Of a stretch of 64,000 bases of DNA, positions 55,837 through 64,000 are shown piece after piece; the first letter of the stretch is position 1, and every line of letters begins with the position of its first letter. The position numbers and the translations under genes are program-made. Below the pieces are notes generated by a model. That model had not been told where the DNA came from. It was given only the letters and a program-made list of their open reading frames with translations, and did not search any database. Source of the DNA: Alteromonadaceae bacterium (GTDB lineage Bacteria > Pseudomonadota > Gammaproteobacteria > Enterobacterales > Alteromonadaceae); assembly GCA_013216015.1 (NCBI GenBank), contig JABSOI010000015.1:61661-125660 (forward strand), written 5' to 3'.

Positions 55837-57918
55837 ATGACTAACCCACTTTTACCTCAAAAGATTCAACAACAAACATTACCTGAATTTTCTAAAATTA
55901 AACCAGAGCATGTCAAACCAGCTGTTGAACAAGCTATAGCAGCATGTAAAGCAACTATTGCCAGTGTATTAGCTGATAACACTGAATTTTCATGGCAAAA
56001 TTTGATTGCTCCGATGGATGAAACGGATGATATTTTAGCAAAATTGTGGTCACCTGTTTCTCATATGAACTCGGTAGTTAATAGCGATGAATTAAGAACT
56101 GCTTATGAAAGTTGTTTGCCCTTGTTATCAGAATACGATACGTTTTTTGGTCAACATCAAGCATTATATGAAGCTTACCATCAATTAGCCGATAGTGGTG
56201 AATACCAGCTTTTAAATACAGCGCAGAAAAAAGTAATTGATAATGCACTTCGCGATTTCAAATTATCGGGCATTGCACTTAATGCAAAAGATAAAAAACG
56301 TTATGGAGAAATAGCCACACGTTTATCAGAGTTAAGCTCAACATTCAGTAATAACGTACTTGATGCTACCCATGCCTTTACCGTTACCATTAATGACAAA
56401 AATGAATTAAAAGGTTTACCAGATAGTGCATTAGAAGCTGCACAAGCACAAGCACAAAATGAAGAAAAACAGAAAACAGAACTGACTGATAGCTATCTGT
56501 TCACACTAGATTTTCCAAGTTATCTCCCTGTAATGACATATTGTGACAACCGTGAATTACGAGAAAAAATGTACCGGGCATTCGTAACTCGCGCTTCAGA
56601 TCAAGGACCAAATGCAGGGGAATTTGATAACAGTGCAATTATGAATGAGTTATTAGCATTACGTCATGAACTTGCACAGTTACTGGATTTTGAAAACTAT
56701 TCCGTTAAATCTCTCGCAACCAAAATGGCTTCATCAACCACAGAAGTACTAAGCTTTTTAGAAAATTTGGCGGTTAAGTCACAAGATCAAGGTCAGCAAG
56801 ACTTTGACGAATTAAAAGATTTTGCTAAAAAAGAATTTAACCAAAACGACCTGCAAGCTTGGGATTTAGCATATTACAGTGAAAAATTAAAACAGAGTCG
56901 TTATTCAATTTCAGATGAAGAACTACGTCCCTATTTTCCAGAAAAGAAAGTCGTTGCTGGTTTGTTTGAGGTAGTACATCGTTTATTCGGTCTAACAATA
57001 AAAGAGCGGACAGATATAGATGTTTGGCATAAAGATGTAAAATTTTATGATATTTTTGATGCTGACAATGAACAACGCGGCAGTTTTTATCTTGATTTAT
57101 ATGCCCGCGCCAAAAAACGTGGTGGCGCATGGATGGATGATTGTGTGGGTCGTAGAGCGCTTACCGATACAAAGGTACAATTACCGGTAGCCTACTTAAC
57201 CTGTAATTTCAATAGCCCTGTTGGCGACAAAGCCGCTTTATTTACCCATAACGAAGTAGTGACTTTATTTCATGAATTTGGTCATGGCATTCATCATATG
57301 TTAACCCAAATTAATGCGAGCAGTGTTGCTGGTATTAATGGTGTACCTTGGGATGCGGTTGAATTACCCAGTCAATTTTTAGAAAATTGGTGCTGGCAAC
57401 CTGAGGCTTTAGCTTTTATTTCCGGTCACTTTGAAACGGGTGAGTCTTTGCCTCAAGCTATGTTAGATAAAATGCTCGCAGCCAGAAACTTTCAATCGGC
57501 TATGCAAATGTTACGTCAATTAGAATTCAGTATTTTTGATTTTACTATGCATGCCACTTATAACCCTGATTCTACCCAAAACAACAAGCATATCCAGACA
57601 GTACTAGACCAAGTTAGAGACAAATATGCAGTAATAAAAGCATCAGAATTTAACCGTTTTCAACATGGTTTCGGTCATATTTTTGGTGGAGGTTACGCAG
57701 CAGGTTATTACAGTTATAAATGGGCAGAAGTATTATCAGCCGACGCATTTTCAAGATTCGAAGAAGAAGGTATTTTTAACCCACAAACAGGTCGTGACTT
57801 TTTAACCAACATTTTAGAAAAAGGCGGTTCAGAAGAACCCAGTATGTTATTTAAAGCATTCCGAGGCCGTGAACCTGATATTGCTGCGTTATTACAGCAT
57901 TCAGGCATTAAAGGTTAA
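55837..57918 (+). CDS. prlC: Oligopeptidase A (M3 family)
   Basis: 693 residues (E. coli PrlC 680). Zinc-binding HExxH is visible in LFHEFGHGIHHML near 475, with the third ligand Glu in LPSQFLENWCW. The family substrate loop GHIFGGGYAAGYYSY is present near the C-terminus. The enzyme degrades signal peptides and other oligopeptides in the cytoplasm. The prlC/rsmJ neighbourhood is conserved in gammaproteobacteria; here a glycosylase-like gene is inserted between them. Confidence 0.97.
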   Translation: MTNPLLPQKIQQQTLPEFSKIKPEHVKPAVEQAIAACKATIASVLADNTEFSWQNLIAPMDETDDILAKLWSPVSHMNSVVNSDELRTAYESCLPLLSEYDTFFGQHQALYEAYHQLADSGEYQLLNTAQKKVIDNALRDFKLSGIALNAKDKKRYGEIATRLSELSSTFSNNVLDATHAFTVTINDKNELKGLPDSALEAAQAQAQNEEKQKTELTDSYLFTLDFPSYLPVMTYCDNRELREKMYRAFVTRASDQGPNAGEFDNSAIMNELLALRHELAQLLDFENYSVKSLATKMASSTTEVLSFLENLAVKSQDQGQQDFDELKDFAKKEFNQNDLQAWDLAYYSEKLKQSRYSISDEELRPYFPEKKVVAGLFEVVHRLFGLTIKERTDIDVWHKDVKFYDIFDADNEQRGSFYLDLYARAKKRGGAWMDDCVGRRALTDTKVQLPVAYLTCNFNSPVGDKAALFTHNEVVTLFHEFGHGIHHMLTQINASSVAGINGVPWDAVELPSQFLENWCWQPEALAFISGHFETGESLPQAMLDKMLAARNFQSAMQMLRQLEFSIFDFTMHATYNPDSTQNNKHIQTVLDQVRDKYAVIKASEFNRFQHGFGHIFGGGYAAGYYSYKWAEVLSADAFSRFEEEGIFNPQTGRDFLTNILEKGGSEEPSMLFKAFRGREPDIAALLQHSGIKG

Positions 57919-58029
57919 AGCTGAAGGATAGAAGTTGAATGTTATGGGTATAGGATTAAAAGTTAAAAGTTATGTTAACAACAAACCCATGGCGATAAAT
58001 TATCACCGCATCAAAAAGAGTTTAGATAA

Positions 58030-58758
58030 ATGTCATTAGAGTCTTTCGATAATTTATATCATCGCGCCGCAGCACGAAAAGGCGGCGCTAAAGCTTTAAC
58101 ACTTTTGTTAGGGCAAGCACAAGACGAACAAGAATTTGCCAGTATTGGAGATGATCGTATTTTATCGGCCTTCACAAAAAAAATATTTCAATCAGGTTTC
58201 GTCTGGCGGGTTGTAGAAAATAAATGGCCAAATTTTGAAGAGAGCTTTTTTAACTTTAATATTCAAAAAATATTGATGATGCCTGAAGAAATGTTAGAGA
58301 AAAAGGCACAAGACCCAAAAATAATCCGTAACTACAACAAAGTTAAAACGATTAAAGCCAATGCCCAAATGATGTTTGAACAACAACAAAATGGCGGTTC
58401 GTTTGCTGAGCTTATAGTTAATTGGCCAAACAATGACATTATTGGTTTGTGGGCTTATTTGAAAAAAAATGGTCAACGTTTGGGTGGCAACACTGGACCA
58501 TACGCCTTAAGGGCATTAGGTAAAGATACTTTTTTATTAACCCGGGACATTGAAGCCTATTTTAGAGCGCATGATATTATTTCAGGTGGCATTCAAAGCA
58601 AAACAAGTTTATCGGCCATTCAACAAAGCTTTAATGCCTGGCAACAAGAATGTGATTTATCTTTAAGCCAATTAAGCCGTTTAGTTGCTTTTGCCACTGG
58701 TGACAACCATATTCATATTGAATCTACCCAAATACAACTTGAAACTCAAAATGAATAA
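58030..58758 (+). CDS. DNA-3-methyladenine glycosylase I-like protein
   Basis: 242 residues. The order of motifs fits the Tag/adenine-glycosylase family: [20 protein letters not shown] near the N-terminus (where Tag has its base-recognition region), [17 protein letters not shown]-like [13 protein letters not shown] and a C-terminal [20 protein letters not shown]. It is longer than E. coli Tag (187) and lacks the paired Cys/His zinc site of Tag, so it may be a divergent subgroup with a different damaged-base preference. It lies between prlC and rsmJ, and its end overlaps the rsmJ start. Confidence 0.7.
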   Translation: MSLESFDNLYHRAAARKGGAKALTLLLGQAQDEQEFASIGDDRILSAFTKKIFQSGFVWRVVENKWPNFEESFFNFNIQKILMMPEEMLEKKAQDPKIIRNYNKVKTIKANAQMMFEQQQNGGSFAELIVNWPNNDIIGLWAYLKKNGQRLGGNTGPYALRALGKDTFLLTRDIEAYFRAHDIISGGIQSKTSLSAIQQSFNAWQQECDLSLSQLSRLVAFATGDNHIHIESTQIQLETQNE

Positions 58759-59563
58759 TAACTCAACCCCCAATGTTGCCATTGGTTATGTCGACCGATG
58801 CGATGTCAGTCAAGCTAAGAAAATTGCCCATAAATGGCAACTTGAATATATTGGTGATGTTAAGTCAGTGTCAAAACATCCGGATCTACAATTTTTGTTA
58901 CAGGTGAATCATCAATATTTAGAATTGTGCAAACTTGATGAGCCAAAGCTAGGGGCAATAAAGGTTGATTTTGTTGAAGGAGCCATTGCCCACCGACGCA
59001 AATTTGGCGGCGGACGAGGACAAGACATTGCCAAAGCCATAGGGTTAAAGCATAGCTTCAAACCACATGTGCTAGATGCCACTGCAGGTTTAGGTCGCGA
59101 TGCTTTTCTATTAGCGGGTTTAGGTTGTCAGGTAACTTTAATGGAACGTATGCCCATTGTTGCCGCTTTGTTAGAAGATGGTATTGAACGAGCCAGACTC
59201 AACAGCGCTATTAGTGATTTAGCAACTCACCAAATGAAATTAATTCATGCTTCTTCAATACAAAGCATGACAATAGCCGAACAACCCGATGTAATTTATC
59301 TTGATCCAATGTATCCGCACCGGGAAAAATCAGCCTTGGTGAAAAAAGAAATGCGGGTATTTCAAGCCCTGGTTGGTGAAGACCTTGATGCAGACAGTTT
59401 ACTGGCTCCAGCTCTGGCATTGGCTAAATACCGTGTCGTTGTTAAACGACCCAGCTATGCCCCCCCTTTAGCAAATAAAAAACCCTCTACAATCATTAAA
59501 ATGAAAAAAAATCGTTTTGATGTATATGTTAATCAAGCCATTCCTAAACCAGAAAAAGAGTAA
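58751..59563 (+). CDS. rsmJ: 16S rRNA (guanine1516-N2)-methyltransferase
   Basis: 270 residues from ATG 58751, which overlaps the previous stop by 8 bases; E. coli RsmJ has 250. SAM-binding motif [19 protein letters not shown] near 90-110, [17 protein letters not shown], and the N2-guanine motif [14 protein letters not shown]. The C-terminal [12 protein letters not shown] is typical of RsmJ. It methylates G1516 of 16S rRNA. Its 3' end is a known attachment site for some Tn7-like transposons (general knowledge), and here a Tn7-like end begins 22 bases after the stop. Confidence 0.95.
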   Translation: MNNNSTPNVAIGYVDRCDVSQAKKIAHKWQLEYIGDVKSVSKHPDLQFLLQVNHQYLELCKLDEPKLGAIKVDFVEGAIAHRRKFGGGRGQDIAKAIGLKHSFKPHVLDATAGLGRDAFLLAGLGCQVTLMERMPIVAALLEDGIERARLNSAISDLATHQMKLIHASSIQSMTIAEQPDVIYLDPMYPHREKSALVKKEMRVFQALVGEDLDADSLLAPALALAKYRVVVKRPSYAPPLANKKPSTIIKMKKNRFDVYVNQAIPKPEKE

Positions 59564-59584
59564 CAACCAAACACCAACAAGAAT

Positions 59585-59652
59585 TGTAGCTAAGCGCATA
59601 CCTTGTCAAAATAAGCGTATACATTGTCAAATTTAGACCATACAATGTCAAA
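59585..59652. mobile_element. Tn7-like transposon end with three TnsB-type binding repeats
   Basis: A TGT terminus (TGTAGC at 59585) 22 bases downstream of rsmJ is followed by three direct repeats of a TTGTCAAA-type core at 59603-59610, 59624-59631 and 59645-59652, spaced exactly 21 bases. This is the organisation of TnsB sites in Tn7-family ends. The tnsA gene starts 40 bases further in, so this is the tns-proximal end. The opposite end and target-site duplication are not in the window. Confidence 0.75.
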
Positions 59653-59691
59653 TAAGTTGATTTATGAAAGTTTATTACAAGGCAAGTTTAT

Positions 59692-60351
59692 ATGTACATA
59701 AGGAGTTTACGAAAACCTTCAGCAAACAAAAATATTTTTAAGTTTGCCAGCACTAAAATAAATAAAACAATAATGTGTGAAAGCACAATTGAGTTTGATG
59801 CATGTTTCCATCATGAATATAATAATGATATAGAAAGCTTTGAGAGTCAGCCGAAGGGATTCTTTTATGAATTTGAAGGATGTAAGCGACCCTACACCCC
59901 AGATTGCTTAATTAAATATACAGATAATACCTTTCAATACCAAGAATATAAGCCTCTAAATAAAACATTGGGTCAAACTTTCAAGGCTGAATTTTTAGAG
60001 AAGCAAAAAGCTTCTACAGCATTGGGAATTGAATTAATTCTTGTAACAAACAAACAAATACGGGTAGAGCCTGTTTTAAATAATCTAAAACTATTGCACC
60101 GTTATTCTGGTATATGCCAACCAAATGACACTCATATTGAATTAGTTAAAACAATTAAAAGTCTGGGAAAAGTTAGCTTAAGAGATATTCCATTAACTAA
60201 CATTTATGGTGAGGGGAAAATGCGAGCCTTTTTGTGTTTACTTATTGGTAAGGGCCTTCTTGAAGCCAATTTGACAACCGAGTGTTTGAAAAAACCCTAC
60301 TGTTTGGAGCTCATATGCCTGATAGCTTCAAAGATGAATTCAATCAACTAG
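59692..60351 (+). CDS. tnsA: TnsA-like transposon endonuclease
   Basis: 219 residues. The TnsA core is visible: CESTIEFDACF (catalytic Glu), PYTPDCLIKYTD (catalytic Asp) and YQEYKPL with the E-x-K of a restriction-enzyme-like fold. A C-terminal winged-helix-like part follows (RDIPLTNIYGEGKMRAFLCL). TnsA makes the 5' cuts at transposon ends and works as a complex with TnsB, allowing cut-and-paste. The gene is first after the transposon end and overlaps tnsB by 37 bases. Confidence 0.85.
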   Translation: MYIRSLRKPSANKNIFKFASTKINKTIMCESTIEFDACFHHEYNNDIESFESQPKGFFYEFEGCKRPYTPDCLIKYTDNTFQYQEYKPLNKTLGQTFKAEFLEKQKASTALGIELILVTNKQIRVEPVLNNLKLLHRYSGICQPNDTHIELVKTIKSLGKVSLRDIPLTNIYGEGKMRAFLCLLIGKGLLEANLTTECLKKPYCLELICLIASKMNSIN

Positions 60352-62180
60352 AATCATCTATTAAAATTAAAACTCCCGGTCAATATATTAAGCTAGATGA
60401 TATCAAACAAATTCCCCGTGATTTAGATAGTTTTCCTTGTGAATTAAAAAATGCAGCGTTAGAAAAATTCAAGATAATTACTATTATTGACAAAAAAATA
60501 ACGGGAGGATGGACTCCTAAAAAAATTGACCCAATTCTTGATGAATATTTCAAAGATAGAATGCAAGATAAGCCTAGCAGTCGTACTGTTTTAAGGTGGA
60601 GAAAAAAATATATTGATAGCGGGGGGAATGCAAATTCACTAGTTGAAAAGCGTCATCTAATGGGGAATAGGAAACAAAAAGTAGTTGGAGGTGAAGTATT
60701 CTTTGATAAAGCACTTATTCGATTTTTAGATGCGAAAAGACCTACAGTTTCTTCTGCTTATCAATATTATAAAGATTTAATCATTCTTGAAAATGAGTCA
60801 ATTGTAGATAATAAAGCTCCAATATTATCTTACAGTAGTTTTTTAAGAAGAATAAACAAACTACCACCATACCCTATTGCTATTGCGAGACATGGTAAAC
60901 ATATAGCTGATCAATGGTTTAAATTTGGCTCATCTCATATCCCTCCAACAAGGGTACTTCAACGTGTAGAGATAGACCATACACCATTAGACCTAATTTT
61001 AGTTGATGATGAATTACTGATTCCTCTTGGGCGCCCAAATTTAACCCTACTAATAGATGTTTATAGTAGTTGTGTTGTCGGGTTTCACTTAAGCTATCAA
61101 TCTCCTTCTTATGTATCTGCAGCAAAAGCAATTTTGCACTCGATTAAGCCAAAAAACATAGACCATTTAGGCATTAAATTACAAAACGAATACTCATGCA
61201 GGGGTAAGATGGAAACATTAGTTGTTGATAATGGAGCAGAGTTTTGGTCAAAAAGTTTAGACCAAGCATGCATAGAAGCTAAAATAAATGTGCAATACAA
61301 TCCAGTAGGGCGTCCATGGTTAAAACCATTTATTGAGCGTTTTTTTGGGATGCTTAATCAATATTTTATAACTGAATTTCCAGGCAAAACTTTTTCAAAT
61401 CTAATTGAAAAGGAAGATTATAAACCTGAGAAAGATGCAATTATGAGGTTTTCAACATTTATAGATGAGTTTCATCGATGGATTGTTGATGTTTATCATC
61501 AAGATAGTGATTCCCGTATGACTAGAATACCATCAAAGCTTTGGGATAAAAGTGTAGAAGAACTCCCTCCTTTAGCTTTAAGTGAAGAAGAAAGTTCATT
61601 TCTAGATGTTGTCATGTTTTTAAAATTCGAGCGAACTATTGGAAAAAATGGCTTAAAATTTGAAGAGCTTATGTATGATTCAACAGCCCTTTCAGATTAT
61701 CGAAAAAGGTACCCACCAACTCCTAATAGTCTCAAAAAAATGATTAAAGTGGACCCTGATGATCTATCAAGAATTTATGTTTATCTTGAAGAGTTAGAAA
61801 GTTATATCGAGGTTCCATGTACTGATACAACAGAGTACACAAAGAACTTAAGCTTACATGAGCACAAAACAATCAAAAAATATAACCGAGAATTTATTCG
61901 GGAGTCAATGGACCCTATCGGTTTAGCCAAAGCTAGAATGGCGATGCACAAGAGAATTGAAGACGAGCAAAGACATTTTATTGAACAGACATCTAAAAGA
62001 AAAATAAAAAACGTGAAAAAACAAGCCAAAATTGCTGATATTAGTAACACAGGAAAAGGTACAATTAAACGTTCTAGCTCAAAGCAGAATGATGCTTTAC
62101 CAGCCGAGCATATCAGTAATAAACCATCAATCTTAGATAGCTGGGACGATGATTTACATGATCTAGAGGCATTTGAATGA
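60315..62180 (+). CDS. tnsB: TnsB-like DDE transposase
   Basis: 621 residues from ATG 60315, selected because GGAG lies 8 bases upstream; an earlier start at 60282 lacks one. N-terminal helix-turn-helix region (SSRTVLRWRKKYI), then the RNase-H catalytic core: Asp in RVEIDHTPLDL, Asp in LVVDNGAEFW and Glu in KPFIERFFGMLN. A C-terminal beta-barrel and a charged tail follow. It binds the 21-bp-spaced end repeats and carries out 3' strand cleavage and transfer. No tnsC follows; a small terminator is found instead, so either the element is incomplete or regulators lie beyond the window. Confidence 0.9.
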   Translation: MPDSFKDEFNQLESSIKIKTPGQYIKLDDIKQIPRDLDSFPCELKNAALEKFKIITIIDKKITGGWTPKKIDPILDEYFKDRMQDKPSSRTVLRWRKKYIDSGGNANSLVEKRHLMGNRKQKVVGGEVFFDKALIRFLDAKRPTVSSAYQYYKDLIILENESIVDNKAPILSYSSFLRRINKLPPYPIAIARHGKHIADQWFKFGSSHIPPTRVLQRVEIDHTPLDLILVDDELLIPLGRPNLTLLIDVYSSCVVGFHLSYQSPSYVSAAKAILHSIKPKNIDHLGIKLQNEYSCRGKMETLVVDNGAEFWSKSLDQACIEAKINVQYNPVGRPWLKPFIERFFGMLNQYFITEFPGKTFSNLIEKEDYKPEKDAIMRFSTFIDEFHRWIVDVYHQDSDSRMTRIPSKLWDKSVEELPPLALSEEESSFLDVVMFLKFERTIGKNGLKFEELMYDSTALSDYRKRYPPTPNSLKKMIKVDPDDLSRIYVYLEELESYIEVPCTDTTEYTKNLSLHEHKTIKKYNREFIRESMDPIGLAKARMAMHKRIEDEQRHFIEQTSKRKIKNVKKQAKIADISNTGKGTIKRSSSKQNDALPAEHISNKPSILDSWDDDLHDLEAFE

Positions 62181-62187
62181 ATACTTT

Positions 62188-62206
62188 AAACCCTTCTGTG
62201 GGTTTT
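62188..62206 (+). terminator. Weak terminator after tnsB
   Basis: AAACCC-TTCTGT-GGGTTT followed by T and AT-rich DNA, starting 8 bases after the tnsB stop. Two AAAG(T/A)TGGAAA repeats 20 bases apart (62211-62241) come next; their role is unknown. Confidence 0.5.
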
Positions 62207-62326
62207 GAATAAAGTTGGAAACGTCTAAATAAAGATGGAAATACCAAATAGGCAAAATCAATTAAAGTTAGAAGCTCAATATTCTATGGATTAAGCGAAA
62301 GCTAGCTATCACTCTTTCTTTAGGCC

Positions 62327-62358
62327 AGCGGACTATTTATCACAATAAATAGTCCGCT
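62327..62358. repeat. Strong 32-base hairpin
   Basis: AGCGGACTATTTAT and ATAAATAGTCCGCT form a perfect 14-bp stem with a 4-base CACA loop. It lies between tnsB and the next gene. It could be a bidirectional terminator or a protein-binding palindrome; the flanking T run is short. Confidence 0.7.
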
Positions 62359-62391
62359 TAGCCACCATTATAGTCATACAACTAAGTTTCA

Positions 62392-62421
62392 TTGACAACT
62401 CGTCATCCTAGTGAATAATGA
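62392..62421 (+). promoter_or_regulatory. Putative sigma-70 promoter of the zinc-knuckle gene
   Basis: A perfect -35 TTGACA (62392-62397) is followed after 16 bases by AATAAT (62414-62419), close to the -10 consensus. The start codon at 62455 with AGGAAA upstream is at a suitable distance. Confidence 0.5.
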
Positions 62422-62454
62422 CTTATTGTAACTGTTTTTTCATAGGAAATTTTA

Positions 62455-62757
62455 ATGAAAGTTTATGCAGAAAAACTCGTTGAAACTGTAGTAGATAAGA
62501 TTTGTGATGTTTGTGAAGAGAGCGTTATGATCGCGTTGAATGGCGAAAAACACGAAGAGTCTGGTGAGTTAAGTGCAACTTTTGGCTATGGCTCACAAGA
62601 AGACGGGAATGTATATCATCTCGATTTGTGCGAAAATTGTTTTAAAACAGCGCTGTATGCACTTAGAGATCAACGCAGAGTAAAAGTCATGTTTGATAAA
62701 GAAAAAGATTTGCCCGATGAAAAATTCGGACTAGACCCCAAACGCTCTGCCATATAA
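62455..62757 (+). CDS. Uncharacterised 100-residue protein with two CxxC pairs
   Basis: ATG follows AGGAAATTTTA. The protein has CDVC near residues 19-22 and CENC near 59-62, spaced as a zinc-binding knuckle or ribbon pair, with a hydrophobic strand pattern between (SATFGYGSQEDGNVYHLDLC). No catalytic motif or membrane segment is visible. It lies inside the Tn7-like region between tnsB and an IS21 remnant, so it is probably cargo. It has its own promoter-like sequence. Function unknown. Confidence 0.6.
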   Translation: MKVYAEKLVETVVDKICDVCEESVMIALNGEKHEESGELSATFGYGSQEDGNVYHLDLCENCFKTALYALRDQRRVKVMFDKEKDLPDEKFGLDPKRSAI

Positions 62758-63011
62758 ATAGGCGGTTTTAGAGTAGTGCTAACACCTGGAATAGTAAAGC
62801 ATCACCAAATTCGATTGAACATTATCTTGACTGACTCCTGAGCCACCACAGCAGTCATTTACTTTTGAATTATTAACGATCACTTTGTCCAATGGGGACG
62901 TTAGCTCTTTGCTCAACGCTAGGTCGATTTAATAGTTGAGCAGAAATATCTAAGAAAGCTTTAATAATATAAAAAAGATGTTTTAATAGGCTTGCATATT
63001 CTCATGCATCG

Positions 63012-63117
63012 CGATCACCTAATACCATCTAAGCCGATCACCTAATACCATCCATCGCGATCACTCAATACCATCGATGCCGATCACTTTTCGGTAAAAA
63101 TAGTATTGAGTGATCGG
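63012..63117. repeat. Terminal repeats of an IS21-family element
   Basis: CGATCACCTAATACCATC occurs at 63012-63029 and 63035-63052, with a variant at 63058-63075 and a partial copy at 63081 (period 23). An inverted copy (AGTATTGAGTGATCGG, 63102-63117) follows. Multiple end repeats like these are typical of IS21-family ends, and istA begins 78 bases later. The 62758-63011 stretch before them holds no gene. Confidence 0.75.
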
Positions 63118-63194
63118 CTTGAATAGTATCGTTCAATATTTGCACTCCTTGTCTAGCCAGTAGGTGTTTTTAACCGTTATTCTTTTCATTTTTG

Positions 63195-63905
63195 ATGATG
63201 AGAATGACCATGCCAACGGCACCTATTTCAATGCGTAAACTTAAAGAGATTTTAAGACTAAAATACGGCTGTAAACTCAGTCATCGTCAGATAGCAAAAA
63301 GCTTATCTGTTTCACCTTCAATCGTATCTAAATATGCCTGTAAATCAGCAGAGCTTGATATTACTTGCTGGCCGCTTGATGAGAAGTGGGATGATCACTC
63401 TCTGCAACAAGCGTTCTTCAAAACAAAGCCTAGATTAAAAGGTTTTACCATCCCCGACTGGTCATTAGTTCAACAAGAACTGCGACCAAAAACCATGACC
63501 TTGTTATTGCTTTGGGAGGAATATAAAGAGCGACATGCGGAAGGGTTTTACAGTTATACCCACTTCTGCCGTCAGTACAAGGCGTGGCTTAAATGCCAAA
63601 AACCCTCGATGCGACAAAACCATAAAGCAGGTGAAAAACTGTTTGTGGATTACTGTGGCCCCACCATGAATATTGTTGATGGAAGTACAGGCGAATGCCG
63701 TACTGCACAAGTGTTTGTCGCTGTCATGGGTGCATCAAATTATACCTATGCCGAAGCGACTTACAGCCAGAAACTCGAAGATTGGGTAATGAGTCACGCC
63801 CGTTGTTTTGAGTTTCTTGGTGGTGTTCCTGAGCTGATCATCCCTGATTATGTGCCCGGGAACATAATCAGGGTTATGTTGCCTTCATCGTTATGTTGCC
63901 TCTAA
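63195..63905 (+). pseudogene. istA: IS21-family transposase IstA, truncated
   Basis: About 236 residues remain of a usual ~500. N-terminal HTH (MRKLKEILRLKYG, LSHRQIAKSLSVSPSIVSKY), the linker YTHFCRQYKAWL and the first catalytic Asp segment LFVDYCGPTM are present. Homology continues to GGVPELIIPD and then ends at about 63848, where the expected second Asp/Asn region (PDN) is replaced by unrelated DNA that supplies a stop at 63903. No istB is in view. The element is inactive unless complemented. Confidence 0.88.
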
Positions 63906-64000
63906 TTATTAACCTACTAATTTGAAATGTAATCTCACTATTATTTGCCACATAAATCTAGACCAATTGTCTAAGCAGGTACCTTGTTACCTTTTTAGAA
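63849..64000. mobile_element. Probable end of an unidentified mobile element interrupting istA
   Basis: At the break in istA there is a near-perfect palindrome (CCTGATTATGT-gcccggga-ACATAATCAGG, 63843-63872). Two direct GTTATGTTGCC repeats follow at 63873-63883 and 63890-63900 (period 17). TGT-starting ends followed by short repeats suggest a transposase or recombinase binding region. The remaining 100 bases show no gene. Confidence 0.5.

Noticed and set aside
63012..63117. Possible CRISPR array (18-base repeats at 23-base period)
   Set aside because: Spacers would be only about 5 bases, the last unit is inverted, and istA starts just downstream; these are IS21 end repeats.
59585..64000. Complete CRISPR-associated transposon in the window
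   Set aside because: No tnsC, tniQ, cas gene or repeat array is visible; only the tnsA/tnsB end is supported.

Overview
The window looks like a chromosome segment of an AT-rich marine gammaproteobacterium of the Alteromonadales, most likely Colwelliaceae-like. The basis is gene content: radC, coaBC-slmA, pepD, gor, prlC and rsmJ in a gammaproteobacterial arrangement, plus several small palindromic elements in the spacers. The genus call is an inference.

Layout. (1) 1-17.9 kb, minus strand: a nonribosomal peptide operon read right to left: SyrP-like Fe(II)/2-oxoglutarate hydroxylase, fatty acyl-AMP ligase with its own carrier domain, an Asp-type NRPS (docking-C-A-T-T-E), a large NRPS (C-A-T-C-T-C-A-T), and a third NRPS gene running off the left edge. 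(2) 18-22.5 kb: Fur-like sites, a decayed IS6-family transposase, then a TonB-dependent siderophore receptor and a PepSY membrane protein on the plus strand. Together these suggest an acylated, beta-hydroxyaspartate-containing peptide siderophore with its uptake and reduction genes. (3) 23.2-38.3 kb: radC and coaBC, normally divergent neighbours, are separated by about 14 kb of accessory DNA. Diverged copies of the radC/coaBC junction lie at both ends. The island carries a broken AbiE toxin-antitoxin pair; a one-directional cassette with a RebB-type R-body protein, a PatG-like subtilase, two stand-alone PatG C-terminal-domain proteins and several GH18/DUF1906/LysM proteins; hipBA; and an IS200 relic. 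(4) 38.3-44.5 kb: coaBC, slmA, pepD and an S9 dipeptidyl peptidase. (5) 44.7-50.9 kb: gor with a two-gene methylase/nuclease module inserted, bounded by a 553-555 bp direct repeat of the gor 3' end. (6) 51-59.6 kb: a periplasmic-sensor GGDEF-EAL protein, prlC, a 3-methyladenine glycosylase-like gene and rsmJ. (7) 59.6-64 kb: a Tn7-like element end directly downstream of rsmJ with tnsA and tnsB, then a small zinc-knuckle gene and an IS21-family istA cut short by what looks like the end of another mobile element.

The best candidate for an undescribed system is the RebB / PatG-like protease / wall-hydrolase cassette at 25-34.8 kb. Two of its genes are broken by single, possibly recent lesions: an in-frame TGA and a one-base slip in a six-G tract. 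The second theme is insertion with duplication of the target gene end, seen twice in one window. No rRNA, tRNA or CRISPR array was recognised.
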